Assembly: GCF_030272615.1 (NCBI RefSeq)
Contig: NC_081406.1
Location: 112,313,783-112,377,782 of the forward strand
Direction of reading: 5' to 3'
Origin: Cryptomeria japonica
Taxonomy: Eukaryota > Streptophyta > Pinopsida > Cupressales > Cupressaceae
Length of the DNA stretch: 64,000 nt
Positions 1 to 12,707 of the stretch are shown piece by piece; position 1 is the first letter of the stretch, and the number at the start of each line of letters is the position of its first letter. Under the pieces are notes generated by a model. The model worked only from the letters and a program-made list of their open reading frames with translations. It searched no databases and had not been told where the DNA came from. Position numbers and translations under genes: made by a program.

Positions 1-2549
1 TGACTCTTCTTAGCATACAGTTGAGCAACATCTTTTAGTGACTTGATTTGATTAGATGCATCTGCAACTAACTGACCAAGTTTGCTAATAGGTGTAGATA
101 GATGTGATGTAGATGTTTTCGGTAGCAGACCGGATTAGATATCTACTGTAGTCTGAATTGTTTCAGCTTCAACCTTTTGTTCTTTCATTCTCTTCTTATG
201 CGCTCTAGATTGCATGACATTTGCAATCTTCATCATTTTTTATGCACTCAAATTGTTCATATCAATAGGTCCTGAGATACTTAGAGAATCATCATTATCT
301 TTATCAAGTTGTTTCTGCTTTGCTGGTTTAGAGGATACAACCTTAATGATTTCTTTCTTTGTATTTTTCTTCGTTTCCTTTTCAGAGGACTGTGTGACAA
401 CAATTTCAGTAGGCTCCTTCTGAATAACTTGAATGACTAGTGGAGATTGGGATTTCTGTAGTTGTTCTATTGTCGGTTGATTGTCCACTTTTAGTTGAGT
501 TGCCGGTTGCTCAACTAAGGTAACCTGTACATCAACATTTGCAGGACACTCCATATTTGGTGCAGTGTTATCTCCAGATAGATCAACTGTGTCTAGAACA
601 TCATCAACAACATGAATAATGGAGTCATCCTTTTTATTGAGAGGATAGACCTCATCAGGTTGAATAATTTCTTCTTCATCCATTTCCGGTCGATTAACAT
701 CATCAACAACATTATCCTCATTCATAGAGGATTGGATGAGTTCTTCCATTTTTCTGATTTCACGGGCTATTTGATGGGTCTCAATTTCAACAATTGCCTT
801 ATTTCCACTGAGTAACTTCAGTCTTCTTGCTTTGAATGTAAACTGATATTTGTATCGAGCAACTAAGGCACTAATATCATCTTTAGAAAATTTAGAGAAA
901 TATTGTACAAATACCTCATCAATGATTTCTTTTTCTAATTTAACAGCTTCCTCCCATTTATTCAAAAGAATAGTGTACAAAGAATTTGAGATATCCTTTT
1001 CTAGTTCATGTGGATATCTATTGTAATGACACAGATGAGTGATTACCTGTTGAATCACTTGCTCTTTCTCATTTTCAGTGAAGGAATCAAAATGCTCTTT
1101 TACATTGTCAAACCTATTCCTCCTTTGTGTCTTCATTGTTCTTTCAAAATGGCTTTCTGGCTTGAAAGATGCTATATCAATAGGAACAGTTGCCTTTGGC
1201 ACTTCCTTAGCCTTATTGGATATTTTGCTGGTTGTTTTTGCCTTCTTTGGTTCTTCATCAGAATCTGTTCCCTCAGACTCTGGTTGCAAAATTAATTTTC
1301 TTCCTCTCTTCTTTGTCTCCTTCTTAATATATACTTTAGGCTTTGGTTCCTTTTTGGTTAGGACACTCCGGGTAACCCTAGTACTCTTTATTGTTGGAGA
1401 TGCTTCATTAGATTCTTTATTCTTTTCTCTTGCACTTTTAACAGGTGTAGTACTGGTATGTGCAGGTGCATCTTGGATTGCCACAATGTCCAATTTTGTC
1501 TTCTTTTTGTCTTTAGGTGATGCTAATAGGGTATTAGCATAACCAACCAGTAGATCATAGTTTACCTCATAACTCATGTCTTCCATTTCTTCCTCTCTTG
1601 GCTCAATTGCTTGCATCAGGCAAAAATTAGTGGTAACAGTGAAGATTATATCCTTTTCAAAGTGCTTTACCACTTCTTCTGGTAGTCTCATTCTCATGCT
1701 CACTTTCTTTTGGAACTCATTAAAATACTTATTCATGGTAGCAGGGAAAGTATTCTTTACAGCCTTGGTGTTGTTCTTAATCTGTGCTAAGACCGGTGAG
1801 TCCTTTGACCACTCAATGTCTCCAATTCTTGGTAGAAAGTTATGAAAATAAAATAATAGTCCAACTAATAGTTGACCAAAGTCGAATTTCAAATTGCTAT
1901 CCTTCTTGATAGATTGCAAATTCAAAAATAATTATCTCCTGATAGCTTCACAAAGATCATAATTTGCATTATCAACAATCATTTTGTGAGTTGTATGAAT
2001 TGTTGCTGAAGGGACACTATTAAGTCTACTAGAGTAAAATACTCGGTAGCCTATTACCACTGTTGCGAGTTTTACTACAAGGTCTTTAATGTTGTTAATG
2101 GAAAAAGAAAGCCCATGAGATGTAGAACCGGTTAAGTTGATGACAGTATCCTTAGAAATTCTTCTTAACTCGGGTACTTCACCGGTTGAGAAATAGGCAG
2201 TCACAACCTGAATAGCTTCCTTTGTAATTGTGTTAGTTATTTCTAAATACATGTTTTCTCCATGAACTCGACTATAAGCGGCATTATGAAAACCCTTTTC
2301 AAAAACCCTAGCATACTTTGTCTTAATCTTACTGTTCTCATCACAAAGTGATTTCAACTATGTGTAAATGTATAGAGATCCTAAATCTTCTATCTTGTAG
2401 TTAATGTAACTAGACAAATCACCTTTGACCAACAATCCACTCAGAACTTGTGACAATGCATTATATAACACAATTTGTTCTGCCTTTACAACTTCCATAG
2501 GGTCAGAAGTAATCATTAACCTCTCTACAGTCTTTGAAGTTGATGCCAT
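1..2549 (-). pseudogene. Unrecognised long ORF of a Copia-type element, partial
   Basis: One minus-strand frame starts at an ATG at 2549 (MASTSKTVER) and stays open to the left edge apart from in-frame stops at 2358-2360, 1932-1934, 240-242 and 135-137. All four are TAG or TAA and could each be one C-to-T change from a glutamine codon. About 850 codons are visible and the end is off the window. The middle is rich in Lys, Glu and Ser (residues about 350-450 of the frame), with acidic stretches near the end. I see no reverse transcriptase, integrase or protease motif, and I do not recognise the family. It follows the gag-like ORF of the element whose LTR is at 4346-5470, so it is probably an element-encoded protein rather than a host gene. 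Being reading-frame conserved over 2.5 kb with only four point stops suggests recent loss. Confidence 0.6.
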
Positions 2550-3002
2550 TTCAGATGAACAATATTCGAAGTAGTATGTTCAAAGCAATAACTTGTTTCG
2601 TGCATGTTGCCCTGTTTACCTGTTGAAATGCCCAAGTGCACACCAGTTCGACCTTCTGCAACCTTCATTTCAACTTAATTTCACAAATCACAAAACAATT
2701 CGGCAATTCACAACAAAACAATCTTTCTCATCTCTGTAAGCACTCCAAATTTCTTTCTTGAATGCGTTAGGGTAAAAATGACAAAATAAAACTTGCTTTT
2801 ATCCTTTTTACCTACTGCATTAAATGCTCTCCCATTAGGGTTACAAACCCCAATTTCACCACTCAAGGGGAAAACCGATTGATAACATATTGACAAAAAG
2901 TTACCAAAATTTCATGTTTCAAAATTCTTTTCTCGCTCATTTTTCACAAGGGGTCCAGAGGTATTTTGACCGTTAAGCTCCCCTTAGCCATATTAAAAAG
3001 TC
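2550..3002 (-). other. Spacer between the two ORFs of the Copia-type element
   Basis: About 450 bases between the end of the zinc-knuckle ORF and the ATG of the second ORF. Only a short unrelated frame (2708-2896, minus) is present and I recognise nothing in it. In sense orientation it would be the internal untranslated spacer of the element. Confidence 0.45.
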
Positions 3003-4344
3003 TTAAGTCACTGGTGCAGGTTTCTCTTCACTGGGTGAAGGAATAGTTTCTTCTCTAGGTGAGTCATTACTTTTCTTCTTCCAAATCCGATTCATTTCCT
3101 CTCTGGTTTCTTCAACATCAACTTTATGCTTTCCTTTCTAATCCTTAGAAGAATTGACCGGTTTGCTATTTCTGGATCTACAGAATTTTGCTAAGTGCCC
3201 TGGTTCGTTACAGTGATAACAGGCCATACCAGATGATCTCCAAGGTCCTGCATTTCCTCTTCATGTTCTTCTTCCGCAGTTCATAGCCACATGACCAAAG
3301 TTATTACAGATGGTGCAAATAACATTTTTTACCTTTTTCATCTCAAATGGACTAAACTGGTTGCCGTAGGGTCTTTGCCAGTTCAGGTTTATCCGGTTAT
3401 CAAAGTTCCTCATGCGGTCACCATTTGGTCTTGGATGCATGTGTGGTATAGGATTATTTGCTCCATATCTGCACTCAACAGATCTATGTCCATACATTCC
3501 ACATGTGAAGCAATGACCTTCAAATTTATTGGACACATGCCTAGCATTACTATTGTAACTTGAATTTTTGTTAGGTTTGTCTCTACAAACATTTGCAGTG
3601 TGACTAGGTTTATGGCAAACAAAATAAACAAGTTTAAAGACCTTCTTACCGGTAGGCTTATTGATCTTAGGAGCAAATTTGTACTTTGTATCAGAGGATT
3701 CACCTTTTTCAGTTGTGTGAAAACCAACTCCAACGATATCACCATTCATTCTTTGTGATTGAATTTATTCTTCCAACATGGTAGAACTTCTGTTGAACTT
3801 CTCCAATTTCTCATTGTCTTCAGTGAGTCGTTTGGTGAGATCTTCATTATGCTTTGACAGGTTCTCTCTCAGAGATGATGTCAATTCAAGATCTAGTTGC
3901 AGGTTCTCCTTTTCTTCTCTTTCAACAATCAAATGCTCATGCATAGTAACACTTTCCCATTTGATCTTTGTAATCTCTTGATCTCTTTCCTTGATAAGAT
4001 CTTCAACAGCTCTTCTAGATTCCAGTTCCTGACTCATGCGGATAGTGAGACCTTCTAGCTCTCTCCTCATATTCAGTTTCTCACCGTTTAACTTTTCAAC
4101 TTCCTCTGCTAAAGCATCAATATTGGCTTCATCTGAAGAACTATTATCATATATCTCTAATAGTTGTTTAGTTAGCTCTCTCCTTTTGACTTGTGAAGCT
4201 TTCAGTTTGACCCTAAGGGTTTCAAGTTCATTTTTGCTAGCTTCTAGCTCTCTAGCCATCTCGAAGTAGCTCATGTACCCCATGGTGGTTTTAAGTCTCC
4301 CTTCTAAGCGATTAGGCTCCAAAGAAGTTAGGCTCTGATACCAA
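3003..4344 (-). pseudogene. gag-like protein: coiled coil plus four CCHC zinc knuckles
   Basis: A minus-strand frame runs from the primer-binding site at about 4344 to a stop at 3003-3005, about 447 codons, broken by in-frame stops near 3765, 3261 and 3138. The first half is a long charged coiled coil (MARELEASKNELETLRVKL onward, with heptad Leu/Glu/Lys). The second half has four CX2CX4HX4C knuckles: one near 3630 whose first Cys is replaced by Tyr, then CFTCGMYGHRSVEC near 3500, CTICNNFGHVAMNC near 3290 and CYHCNEPGHLAKFC near 3205. Zinc knuckles of this type bind RNA in retrotransposon Gag. The usual N-terminal Gag domain of Copia elements is absent because the coiled coil begins almost at the primer site, which points to a non-autonomous derivative. 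The three stops again fit C-to-T change. Confidence 0.7.
4331..4343 (-). other. Primer-binding site, initiator Met-tRNA type
   Basis: Read on the minus strand this is TGGTATCAGAGCC, the standard plant retrotransposon primer site complementary to the 3' end of initiator methionine tRNA. It lies two bases inside the LTR edge at 4346, which fixes the minus orientation of the element. Confidence 0.85.
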
Positions 4345-4345
4345 T

Positions 4346-5470
4346 TGATGGAATTGAAAAGCACTGAGAGGGGGCGGTGAATCATTGACACAAAAAATAA
4401 AACTACTTCAAACACTAACTGGTAGATGGACTTAACAAAGATTTTAAACACAATGCATGCAATCTAAAATGATATAACAACATCCACAAAAAGTAAAGCA
4501 TCCACCATAACACAAGTGTTTGTACGAGGAAAACCCAAATAGGTAAAAACCACGGTGAGATGGAAGTCACAAGTTAACTATCTGCAGTAATAGATAACTG
4601 ACCGGTTAAGGTCTACAAAGTGCTCTTCTAGGAGCGAATCTTGTTAGAGATCCCAAAGCTTGATTAGAAGCTTATACCTTGTTAAAGGTAGTACCCTGTT
4701 AGGAGTAACCTCGGTGGAGGATTTCTAAATCCAAACTAATGCATCACCCTATTAAAGGATTTATACATTGAAGCTTGTTAGAGCTTACTCGGTTAGGGGA
4801 TTTGATTCTGCTATAATGGTTAGAAAACAACAAGAATAGTTTGATCTGTTCTGAGTAGCACAACACTTGCTTAATTAGATCCTTCTAAACATATTCAACA
4901 TTGCTCTTCTGCATACTCTGCAACTTAACTCTTTTTCCTTTCGCACATAACATAACACTTTTCACTATATCAAATAATTCATTGCGATGTCAATATATAG
5001 ACCTTATGATTTCATGTCGGCCTTAAGAAATCATAACACAATTTCCTAGGTGCAGTGTATCTGGACAAGTGATCATAACTCATCACAAAAATTGCCGCCA
5101 AGAAATTGGTGCAAGTAACTCATCACGAAATGTGGTAACTCATCACATAATTACCAAATACTGGTTGGAACAATCAAATACTGGTTTGAATAAAATATAT
5201 GAACCGTTGTCCTTAAATCTCTGCTTGATCTCCATCTTGATCTTCATCTTGATGTCGACCTAGTATAATCACAGACTGTCTCTTATGCACATACCGGTTG
5301 ACACAAAGTACCGATTAGAGATAAACCTCTTAGTATAACCTCTAACATACCGGTTGATAGAGTAAGCAATTGAAGTTACACCAGTAGTCAATATAATCAT
5401 ATGTGTGTGTGAGAGTGTTTCATCAATGACAACAAATGATGAATACATTACAATCATCATCAAACCAACA
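4346..5470 (-). mobile_element. 5' LTR of a Copia-type retrotransposon
   Basis: The 1125-bp segment starts on the minus strand with TGTTGGTTTGATG at 5470 and ends in CA next to the primer site at 4331-4343, so both LTR ends are defined by TG...CA and by the primer site. The pattern GAGAGGGGGCGGTGAATCA near its inner edge (4367-4385) is seen again at 49612-49640. The partner LTR lies outside the left edge, so no target duplication can be tested. The 5 bases outside the right edge are CATTA. Confidence 0.75.
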
Positions 5471-5662
5471 CATTATATATCTTGAGATAAATACATAAAC
5501 TTATTATTACAAATATTCCTTCCTATGAAACCAAGCAATATAACACATATGCACAAAACAATTCCTTGTTAATTCTATTGAATTTGTAAGATGAAAAATA
5601 ATACACAAAAATATGTAGAATAGAGAGAAATATAAATATTTATTATATTCATTGTATCACTT
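5471..5662. other. Short AT-rich spacer between two LTR elements
   Basis: About 190 bases of unremarkable AT-rich DNA between the Copia-type LTR and the next LTR element. I see nothing in it. Confidence 0.4.
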
Positions 5663-6746
5663 TGTTGGTTAATAGATTTTGTTCCCTTCAAAATATGACA
5701 ATATTGACTCCTAGCCTCGGACAAGGGAACAAACTATTAACAACAGTTGGAGAAGTTTCATTTTCTTTACAAATTTCCTCTGAATTTTAGAGGTACAACT
5801 CCCTCCTATGATGTAAATTTGACTTTTTTCGGGTATGCTTTTAACCAGAAAGAAGGAAAAGGTGAAACTTTTAACCAAAAAATTCTAAAGAAAAATTAAT
5901 TAACCACAAAGACAATGAAAGAATTTCCTTAGACAACTATCAACTAGCCACTATCATATAGTACTCATGCAAAGATGAACATTATACAACAATGAATAGT
6001 AGAGGGAAACAAGTCTTCAAACAATTCATCATACATAAACTCGAATAGGGAGCATCTGCATTAGAAAAATTAAACAACATAATCCACTTGTCTTTCAGAA
6101 AATAACACAGAGTTTGCTTTTCTAAATTCCCTCCTTTTTCCTCTATTTCCTATTTCCTTTTATATCTAAAAACCCATTTTGTTGTTTCCAAGGAACGGTT
6201 CTTTCTAGAGTAACGGTCTTCAAAATGACTGTTCTAAATATGGGTTTAGGTAAAACAAAAATTACCTAAAAGTCACATTATTAACACCAAAATCCCATAT
6301 TATAAAAAGCCTCTGACTTTATACTTCTTCATCAAGCATCGGGTTCCAACCAGCAATTTGATTGTCAATCATCTCAACTTTTTAAGTACCCAGAGGACTG
6401 CTGAAAACTCCTCCTCATCCATTATGAGTTCTCGAGTGAGGTTGGTTAAGTCAAAGAGGATGTCATCTTGCATATGCCCAACATCTAGTTGTATCATCAG
6501 ACCCTTTCCTCTGAGCACCATCTTTCTTGTTGTCAGGAAAACTAATCACCAAGATTTCTTCTAGCAACTATTTCTTCTTGTAAATCTCATTCGCGATTCT
6601 TAGCTTGTTTGGTAATTTTTCTTAATAAGGTGGTGATTTTTCTATATTCAACAAAATCAGTTTGTTGTTTTCATGCAAGAGCATGCAACCCTTGGATGAT
6701 ATTTCCTTGTTCACTTTCTGGCCAATTCAAATCAGGATTAATGACC
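5663..6746 (-). repeat. 3' LTR of element H
   Basis: The copy is about 1.08 kb and aligns along its length with 8762-9913. It ends in ATGACC where the partner has ATGACCGACA, so the inner edge is short by a few bases. The next 47 bases (from 6747) resemble the start of the 374-bp tandem unit at 18725, which suggests that both come from the 3' end of related Gypsy elements. Confidence 0.65.
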
Positions 6747-7056
6747 GCCTATTAACATGGACAAGCAATTTTGAAAAATGAAATGGGGGGTAACAACTGG
6801 CTCTAATTGGGGACAAGGACTAGAAGGACGCAACAACGAACCCAGGACTTTAAATAAGACTAGTACCTCATCCATTGGATAGCAAAGTTAGAAGACATAG
6901 GAAGAAAGGGTATTGCTTCTGCAGACGGGTGGAGGGGCGATTGGGCACAAAAGAAAAAGAGACAAGGTGAAAAGGAAACTAAAATAACCACAAACCAAAA
7001 CCACCTAAATATATATATGGCCATAGGGTCCTACCTCAGAGCGCAACTGAAATTAT

Positions 7057-8646
<1,590 letters not shown>

Positions 8647-8761
8647 CTTTTTAAGATCTTTGATTAAACAAAGTCACCAGGCTTCAATCTTGGGGAAGCA
8701 CTAATAGATATTTAAAAAAAGAAGGCACTAATTCTTTTCCCCAACGGGTTCGCCAAAAATT

Positions 8762-9913
8762 TGTTGGTTAACAGATTTTGTTCCCTTCAAAATATGAAAA
8801 TATTGACTCCTAGCCCTAGACAAGAGAACAAACTATTAATAATAGTTGGAGAAGTGTTTGCTTTACAACTTTCCTCTAAATTTTAGTGGTATAGCTCCCT
8901 CCTATGATGTAAATTTGAGTTTTTCGGGTATGCTTTTAACCATAAAGTAGGAAAAGGTGAAACTTTTAACTAGAAAGTTCTAAAGGAAAAGTAATTCACC
9001 ACAAAGATAATGAAAGAATTTCCTTAGACAACTATCAACTAGCCACTGTCATATAGTACTCATGCAAAGATGAACATTATACAACAATGAACAGTAGAGG
9101 AAAACAATTCTTCAAACAATTCATCATACGTAAACTCGAACAGGGAGCATCCACATAAGAAAAATTAAACAACATATTCCACTTGTCTTTCAGAAAACAA
9201 CACAAAGTTTGCTTTTCTAAATTCCCCCCCTTTTCCCTCTATTTCCTATTTCCTTTTATATCTAAAAACCCATTTTGTTGTTTCCAAGAAATGGTTCTCC
9301 TATTTCCTTTTATATCTAAAAACCCATTTTGTTGTTTCCAAGAATCGGTTCTTTCTAGAGTAACAGTCTTGAAAATTATCATTCTAAACATGGGTTTAGG
9401 TAAAACAAAAATTACCAAAAAGTCACATTATTAACGCCAAAATCCCATATTATAAAAGGCCTCCGACTTTATACTTCTTCATCAAGCATTGGGTTCCGAC
9501 CAACAATTTGATTGTCAATCATCTCAGCTTTTGTTTCTTCTTTGATAAGTACCCAGAGGACTACTGAAAACTCCTCCTCATCCATTATGAGTTCTCGGGT
9601 GAAGTCGATTAAGTCAAAGATGATGTCATCTTGCATATGCCCAACATCTGGTTGTATCATCATACCCTTTCCTCTAAGCACCATCTTTCTTGTTGTCTGG
9701 AAAAATAATCACCAAGATTTCTTCTAGCAGCCACTTCTTCTTGTAAATGTCGTTCGTGATTCTCAGCTTGTTTGGTAATTTTTCTTAATAAGGAGCTGAT
9801 TTTTCTATATTCAACAAAACCAGTTAGTTGTTTTCATACAAGAGCATGCAACCCTTGGATGATATTTCCTTGTTCACTTTCCGACCAATTCAAATCAGGA
9901 TTAATGACCGACA
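8762..9913 (-). repeat. 5' LTR of element H
   Basis: About 1.15 kb, with TGTTGG at 8762 and CCGACA at the right end (TGTCGG on the sense strand). It is longer than its partner mainly because a block of about 54 bases (near 9245-9298) is duplicated in tandem (9298-9351). The adjacent minus-strand primer-site-like motif at about 8740-8757 marks it as the 5' LTR. Confidence 0.65.
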
Positions 9914-10371
9914 ATTGGTTATTGTGAGGCAAAACCATTTTGGTAAATAAAACTCATGATGGCATGCATTACTTGATCAGTTTCTAAAGGTGGTGCATTA
10001 AATTCTACCCGCAAAAAGACAATATCAAATATTGCAACTCATGTCACCACCTTTTCATGCTTTTAACTATTTAATTGGTCATTAATGATGGTACTTGTAA
10101 ATCTCTTTTTGATTTATTTCTCAAAAATTGTGCATTGCATAGCTACCGGCTGGCTCGGAAACTGACATAAAGAAACTAAAAGCTTCTAATACTCTGACAT
10201 CAGACTATAAGAGTATCAGATATCGGGAAGAAACAAGAAGTGGAAGCCTCAAGGTCTACTAGCTACCACCTGATAAACATTGGCTCTTCCTTTTAGGATT
10301 GCGACATCGGGTGGAAACATGGAACTTGGGAACTCTGAAGCATAGTTTCGATATGCTAGGGTTTTCTCGAT
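9914..10371. other. Unassigned spacer before element G
   Basis: About 460 bases with no gene I can support. It is the sequence into which element G inserted: its end AGGAT (10372-10376) is repeated at 18693-18697. Confidence 0.4.
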
Positions 10372-10376
10372 AGGAT

Positions 10377-11552
10377 CATAGAGTCCTAAAATTGCACCCT
10401 TTGCAATTTTGATCATATTTGGGGCCCTCACCTTAGTGTTCTCATTTTCATGCTTGATCGGGACCTATTTATGTATCTGCCATGCAATAAATGTCATATT
10501 TTCATCTTGTACCTTGTTGGGACCCCTTAACGCTGGCCCAATTTGGGGTAGGACTAGGGCGTTGTGCCTTGGTCCTCACTAGGACAATGGCACCACGTCA
10601 TGCTCCTCCCTAATTGGGGCCCAATTTGAACCCTAGGCACCATCCAAAATTTGAGTGGGAATTACTTCTCCATGTTGGCTTATGTCGGAAAATTAATATG
10701 TTTGACAACAGGAAAGTATATAAGAAGGTCTTCCCCTCTCATTTGGGCATAAGGCGATAATAAGGGCGAATACAAAGAGAAGGCAAGGCAATCAAGCATT
10801 CAAGCACTAAATTTTTCATCATCAAGCATTTCTAGAGGTCTTCAACACTGCATATTCTTCATCTATCTATTAAGGAGCAACATTACATCATTCATTTGCA
10901 AGCATGTGTCTGTGATTAGGGTTTTTCATGTTCATGCCATTTCATACAACATATGTGATTACCTTCAAGAAGAAAAGCATTGTTATCAGTCATTGTAGAT
11001 CTGAGGTATACATTTCTATTATTTATTTCAGTATTTGCGACATTTCATTCAAGGTTGATTCTTCAACCGAGGTTTGACTTAGTAAAAGCCCCATTCCCAA
11101 CCTTTTCCCACTTCTTTTTATGTGTAGGAAATAGGTGTGTAGTTGTACTTTTCATAATAAGCTTCAAACACAGAGACAAAAAACCCTTTTTGGTGTGCAG
11201 AAAATCCGGAGGACCGTGTTGCTGCATCACGATCTTTTCTTTTTCAAGGCATTTTCGCATGCCAAATCCGAATCAGTTTATGACAAAATCTCGAACCTGT
11301 AGCTCATTATTTTTTTAAGTTTTGTCTTCAATTTCAACACTTTACCCTAAATCAATATTTCAACTTACAAAAGAGGGAACAACACATCTTAATCAATCAA
11401 TCCACTTAGTATTTAGTCCTTACCTGATTTGTGACTGAATATAGTGCATTCCTCCCCTCTTTTGAATGTAAAGGAATTCCTTCCCCAAAGTGAAAATTGA
11501 TTTGGTGATTTTCCTTCTATGTTGCAAATTGCCAAATCAAAATTTCCCCTTT
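10377..11552 (+). repeat. 5' LTR of element G
   Basis: About 1.18 kb, matching 17489-18692 along its whole length. Its start has diverged at the terminal TG. Its inner end TTTCCCCTTT runs straight into the primer site TGGTGAACCC, without the ACA that ends the partner LTR. Confidence 0.8.
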
Positions 11553-11570
11553 TGGTGAACCCGACTCCTT
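11553..11570 (+). other. Primer-binding site of element G
   Basis: TGGTGAACCCGACTCCTT directly follows the 5' LTR. This is the usual position and general form of a plant Gypsy tRNA primer site. Which tRNA it matches cannot be decided here. Confidence 0.7.
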
Positions 11571-11639
11571 ACACCCTTATTTTTGATTTATGTTCTTAGA
11601 TCTGATTGTTTATGCAATTATAATTCAAGTTTTCATTTA

Positions 11640-12430
11640 CAAGTTTTATTTCCTTGCAAATTTTTTAATTAAGAGGTTAATTTCACTAAAACCTTAATTT
11701 TTAATTTCAAAATTAAGCTTGTGAATTACTTAATTTGGATTAATTGTTTTGGATGTGGGTGCTTTTCAATTTCAAAAAATCAAATTTTCACTTCCAAATC
11801 AAATTTCACATTTAAATTTTAAAATTAAGTGGTTTATTTCAAAAACCCTAATTTTTTATTTCTTAAAAATTAAGCTTGTGGGTTGTTTAAATATTGAATT
11901 TCCCATTTGAAATTTTCTTCAAATTCAAAATTGCAATCTTGGATCAAATTTCAAATTTAAATTTTAAAATTAAGTGGTTAATTAAAAGAGCCCTAATTTT
12001 TAAATTTAAATTAACCTTGTGCATTTCCCAATTTCGGATTCATCATTTCAATTTCAACCTTGGATCTATTTTTAAATTTAAAATTAAGAGATTCATTTTA
12101 CAAGACCCTAATTTAAAATTTAAAATTAAGAGGTTCGTTTTACAAGGCCCTAATTTTAAATTTAAATTTCTTGTGGACAATTTCAAATTTAAATGTTAAA
12201 ATTAAGTGGTTAATTAAAAGAGCCATAATTTTTAAATTTAAATTGATTAGTTCAATTCCCAAAATTCAACATCACATTTTAAGTTTAAATTTTAAAATTA
12301 AGAGGTTCTTATTTTTTACAAGGCCATAATTTAAAATTAAAATCTCCTAGTGCATAATTTTAAATTAAGAGCTTATTTTTACGAAACCCTAATTTTAAAT
12401 TTAAATTTCCTAGGGGGTTGCATTAATTTT
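11640..12430 (+). repeat. AT-rich degenerate repeat leader of element G
   Basis: About ten imperfect copies of a block built on AAAATTAAGTGGTTAATT followed by CCCTAATTTTTAAATTTAAA lie at 70 to 150 base spacing (for example near 11820, 11968, 12121, 12197, 12293). They fill the untranslated leader between primer site and gag. The plus-strand frame 11894-12199 is a by-product of the repeat (Phe/Lys/Leu-rich) and not a gene. Confidence 0.7.
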
Positions 12431-12707
12431 CACAATTATTCTTTCTTTTCAAACCTATTTTCTTAAGTAATTGAACAATCATTCTAACAAAATTTTACAT
12501 TGTTTAATTATTTCAAAATTCAAAATTCAAATTTTCCCTCCTAGATCTCATTTGAACTACATAAATTTAGTGGTTGAGTTTACAAAAACCCTAATTTACA
12601 ATTCTAAAGTGAACTTGTGGATTGCATAATTTTTTAGTTGTGTTTTTCAAATCTAGTTCATTGCATTCACTTCTTTCATTGCAAGTTTCCTTTACTTAAT
12701 TTGGAAA

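Noticed and set aside
1078-1542. 154-codon plus-strand hydrophobic frame
   Set aside because: Antisense shadow of the long minus-strand ORF of the Copia-type element; its hydrophobicity comes from complementing Lys/Glu codons.
11894-12199. 101-codon Phe/Lys-rich plus frame
   Set aside because: By-product of the AT-rich leader repeats of element G.
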